7,275 nt of DNA, taken from the NCBI GenBank assembly GCA_947589375.1, contig CANQAO010000054.1, positions 1 through 7,275 of the forward strand. The letters are read 5' to 3'. Shown here one piece after another: positions 5,577 through 7,275 of the stretch. Within the stretch, counting starts at the first letter, position 1, and each line of letters starts with the position of its first letter. This stretch comes from an uncultured Bacilli bacterium. GTDB lineage: Bacteria; Bacillota_I; Bacilli_A; RF39; UBA660. The position numbers and the translations under genes are program-made. The notes below the pieces were generated by a model. That model made no database searches, had not been told where the DNA came from, and saw only the letters and a program-made list of their open reading frames with translations.

Positions 5577-6362
5577 ATGTTAAAAGTAGATAAAGATTTA
5601 AGCAAAGGTGTCTTTTTAGCTATCCGTGGCGGCGGCATTAAATCCGCATCAGCCATTGGTGTTTTAAAATTTTTAGAAGAAGCTGGCATCGAAGTTACAA
5701 GTGTTGCCGGAGCTAGCTTAGGTTCAATTGTGGCGGCTTTAATTGCTGATGGCCATAATTCTAAAGAAATTTTAGAATTATTTTTAATGTATAATAAAGT
5801 TTTCACTAAAGCCGCTAAAATCTTAGGTGGACGCGGATCAATTATTATTGAAGAAACAATGAATAAAGAGCTTGGCCATAAAGATTTTAATGATTTAGAA
5901 AAACCACTTTATATTAATGCTTCAACTGGTAATAAACCTAGTAATGTCGAAGCTGTTTCCTTTAGTAGTCAAAAAACTCCTGATATTAATGTTGGCATGG
6001 CTTGCCGAGCTTCATCAAGTATACCATATATTTATGGGCCATATAAAGTCCAAACTAAAAATCAAACAATTACCTTTTGGGATGGCGGATATTCTGGGGG
6101 CAATCCATTAATTCCCAATACTGATTTGCCCGTACTTTACTGTAATTTTTCAACCGCTTTAATCCGCAAAAATGAACAAAATCCAACTAAAAACTGGCAT
6201 TTCACGCCTATTTATTCTGAAATGACAGCTAATTTTGTAGTTAAACCTGATTTAAATAAAATTGGTATATTTGATGGAATTTTAGGGACGAAAAAAGATA
6301 TGATAGAAGTAGCAAATCGTGGTTATGAAGAAGCTAAAAAAGTCTTTACCAAACATTTATAA
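5577..6362 (+). CDS. Patatin-like phospholipase
   Basis: A 261-residue patatin-family serine lipid acyl hydrolase, probably cytoplasmic, cleaving acyl chains from phospholipids or related lipids. Seen: the oxyanion-hole motif RGGGIKS (17-23), the nucleophile elbow GASLG (45-49) with Ser47, the conserved CRASSSIPYIYGP block (143-155), and Asp169 in WDGG (168-171) completing the Ser-Asp dyad. All catalytic elements are present and the length fits bacterial single-domain patatins (about 250-300). No signal peptide or membrane helix is seen. The ATG at 5577 is preferred over ATG 5568, because AAGGATGG (5564-5571) makes a good ribosome binding site for 5577 and includes the 5568 ATG itself. It is transcribed away from the tad operon from its own promoters and closed by a terminator at 6364. 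The true substrate cannot be told from sequence. Confidence 0.93.
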   Translation: MLKVDKDLSKGVFLAIRGGGIKSASAIGVLKFLEEAGIEVTSVAGASLGSIVAALIADGHNSKEILELFLMYNKVFTKAAKILGGRGSIIIEETMNKELGHKDFNDLEKPLYINASTGNKPSNVEAVSFSSQKTPDINVGMACRASSSIPYIYGPYKVQTKNQTITFWDGGYSGGNPLIPNTDLPVLYCNFSTALIRKNEQNPTKNWHFTPIYSEMTANFVVKPDLNKIGIFDGILGTKKDMIEVANRGYEEAKKVFTKHL

Positions 6363-6363
6363 G

Positions 6364-6395
6364 AAGTGATTGCTTTAAAATTAATCACTTTTTTT
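6364..6395 (+). terminator. Rho-independent terminator after the patatin gene
   Basis: An 8-bp stem, AAGTGATT (6364-6371) with AATCACTT (6383-6390), an 11-base loop that can be shortened by a G-U pair, and a run of seven T (6389-6395). It starts one base after the patatin stop codon. Confidence 0.82.
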
Positions 6396-6417
6396 AATAT
6401 TCTTAAACCCCATTCAA

Positions 6418-6423
6418 TATAAT
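6418..6423 (+). promoter_or_regulatory. Possible -10 box of the tspO gene
   Basis: A perfect TATAAT lies 17 bases before the tspO ATG, but no convincing -35 is found at 16-18 bases upstream (the region is the T-tract of the terminator). If used, the start would be close to the ribosome binding site, leaving an extremely short leader. Tentative. Confidence 0.3.
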
Positions 6424-6440
6424 AGTTATAGGAGGTACTT

Positions 6441-6881
6441 ATGAATATTAAAAAATTTATCATTTCTATTTTAATTCCTTTAATTGTAGGAGGTATAGTC
6501 GGGTTAATTACCATGCCTTTTATGGACTATGAAACGCTTAATCAACCACCGCTTTCGCCACCAGGATATGTGTTCCCTATTGTCTGGACGATATTATACT
6601 TTTTAATGGGAGTATCAGCTTATTTAGTTCATCAAAAAGATAAAATTCCTAACATTTATTATATTCAGTTAGGCGTAAATGCCTTATGGTCAATTATCTT
6701 CTTTATTTTTAAACTAAGATTGCTTGCCTTTATTTGGATAATTTTATTAATTATTTTGGTTGTTATTATGATTATCAAATTTTATAAAATATCTAAATCA
6801 GCTGCTTGGTTACAAATTCCTTATTTATTATGGATTTTATTTGCCAGTTATCTTAACTTAGGTGTATACTTACTTAATTAA
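6441..6881 (+). CDS. tspO: TspO/MBR family membrane protein (tryptophan-rich sensory protein)
   Basis: A 146-residue integral membrane protein of the TspO/peripheral benzodiazepine receptor family, which binds porphyrins and related tetrapyrroles and has been linked to stress and tetrapyrrole signalling or breakdown. Seen: five hydrophobic helices at about 5-27, 44-64, 73-91, 95-115 and 121-143; the family loop QPPLSPPGYVFPIVWT (35-50), LYFLMG (52-57), ALWSIIFF (81-88) and AAWLQIPYLLW (121-131) followed by YLN (137-139). These are hallmark TspO positions, with Trp49, Trp83, Trp123 and Trp131. The length is near the family norm (about 150-160). The start has a strong AGGAGGT (6430-6436), 4 bases before the ATG. 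It stands alone between two terminators and is probably monocistronic. The ligand and role in this organism are unknown. Confidence 0.92.
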   Translation: MNIKKFIISILIPLIVGGIVGLITMPFMDYETLNQPPLSPPGYVFPIVWTILYFLMGVSAYLVHQKDKIPNIYYIQLGVNALWSIIFFIFKLRLLAFIWIILLIILVVIMIIKFYKISKSAAWLQIPYLLWILFASYLNLGVYLLN

Positions 6882-6902
6882 AAGAACTTTAAAGTTCTTT
6901 TT
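6880..6902. terminator. Bidirectional terminator between tspO and the convergent PLD-like gene
   Basis: AAAAGAAC (6880-6887) pairs with GTTCTTTT (6894-6901) around a TTTAAA loop; the core 6881-6900 is a perfect 20-bp palindrome. A T-run follows on the plus strand and the A-run at its left gives a T-run on the minus strand. It overlaps the tspO stop (6879-6881) and contains the distal stop of the opposite gene (6889-6891). Confidence 0.8.
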
Positions 6903-7275
6903 GTTTAAAATAAGTTATATGTTCTTCACTCATTTTACTGATGGCAAAACATTTTTTGCCTAAGTCTTTTAATGATGCACCTATGTGATATAACTATTTA
7001 TCATCTAAAATAATAAACCGGTCATGAAAGTTATTTACAATCTTTATTTCCGTATTACTATATTGTAGTTTAAATTTTTCTATATCTAATTTAGTTTTAA
7101 CTTCTTTAGTCCATATGAAGGCTTTAACCTTTTCATTTTTATAAGCAAGAATATCGAATATCGTTTTATCGATATAATTATCAATAATAATTATTTTGTC
7201 TTTAGCTTTTCTAATGATATTTATAAGTAAACTATAGGCATCATAAATCTCACCATCAAAAAATATTTTTTCTTT
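6889..7275 (-). pseudogene. PLD-like domain protein, C-terminal part, with a premature amber stop (cut by window edge)
   Basis: The frame enters from the right edge and gives 93 residues to TAG at 6996-6994, then 34 more residues in the same frame to TAA at 6891-6889. Seen: FFDGEIYDAYSLL, DKIIIIDNYIDKTI, NFHDRFIILDDK, stop, LYHIGASLKDLGKK, CFAISKM. This succession resembles the C-terminal phospholipase-D-like domain found on bacterial ORF6N/KilA-N-type DNA-binding proteins, where the DRF...D and YHIGASLKDLGKK blocks are contiguous and the latter is highly conserved. The stop falls exactly between them, removing the second block. The continuation past the stop still looks like family sequence, so the nonsense change is probably recent, or is a base-calling error. 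The N-terminal part lies outside the window. Function inferred only: accessory or phage-related regulator or nuclease. Confidence 0.65.

Noticed and set aside
5546..6111. Minus-strand (5546-5806) and plus-strand (5917-6111) frames overlapping the patatin gene
   Set aside because: The patatin frame has all catalytic motifs across this stretch, so these are shadows.
6323..6514. Minus-strand frame across the patatin terminator and tspO start
   Set aside because: It runs through a clear terminator and the start of tspO and shows no coding signal.
1..7275. UGA read as tryptophan, as in Mycoplasma-like relatives
   Set aside because: All Trp codons are TGG, no gene needs in-frame TGA to stay open, and murC points to a walled organism. 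The lack of TGA as a stop is noted, but the sample of stops is small.
6889..7275. Prophage edge
   Set aside because: A lone PLD-like fragment that may belong to a KilA-N/ORF6N-type protein is not enough; no integrase, structural phage gene or attachment repeat is visible.

Overview
The window is AT-rich (roughly one third G+C by eye) and reads as part of a low-GC Gram-positive chromosome, most likely a Bacilli or Erysipelotrichia-type gut lineage. The reasons are strong AGGAGG Shine-Dalgarno sites, canonical TTGNNN/TATAAT promoters, short U-tailed terminators and protein sequences that look Firmicutes-like. A murC gene argues for a walled cell and against a true wall-less Mollicute. All Trp codons are TGG and no in-frame TGA was seen, so the standard bacterial code is adequate. 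The exact taxon cannot be fixed from this sequence.

Layout. Positions 1-5365 (minus strand) hold one tightly packed operon read from right to left: a TadE-like pseudopilin, a second TadE/TadG-like pseudopilin, a broken tadZ/cpaE-type MinD-like ATPase gene, the secretion ATPase tadA/cpaF, tadB (with an N-terminal Ig-like extension), tadC, and then murC, which runs off the left edge. Every junction is an overlap or a gap of 11 nt or less, except where tadZ is broken. A good sigma-A-type promoter lies just upstream of the first gene. Positions 5366-5576 form a 0.2 kb divergent promoter region. On the plus strand are a patatin-like phospholipase (5577-6362) with its own terminator, and a TspO/MBR membrane protein (6441-6881). 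A bidirectional terminator separates tspO from a convergent, nonsense-interrupted gene for a PLD-like domain that runs off the right edge.

How the genes fit together. The minus-strand operon would make the inner-membrane motor (TadA with TadB and TadC), a localisation ATPase (TadZ) and two minor or pseudopilin subunits of a monoderm Tad/Flp-type pilus or secretion machine. No Flp major pilin, prepilin peptidase or RcpC/CpaB homologue lies in the window. tadZ has lost about 60-65 codons from the middle of its ATPase domain and is out of frame afterwards, so the system may be degenerating, or the contig may contain an error. The most unusual intact protein is TadB, which carries about 165 residues of predicted beta-sandwich (Ig/HYR/DUF5011-like) ahead of its first membrane helix and has no signal peptide. 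Placing murC at the end of the same operon couples expression of a cell-wall precursor enzyme to that of the envelope machine.
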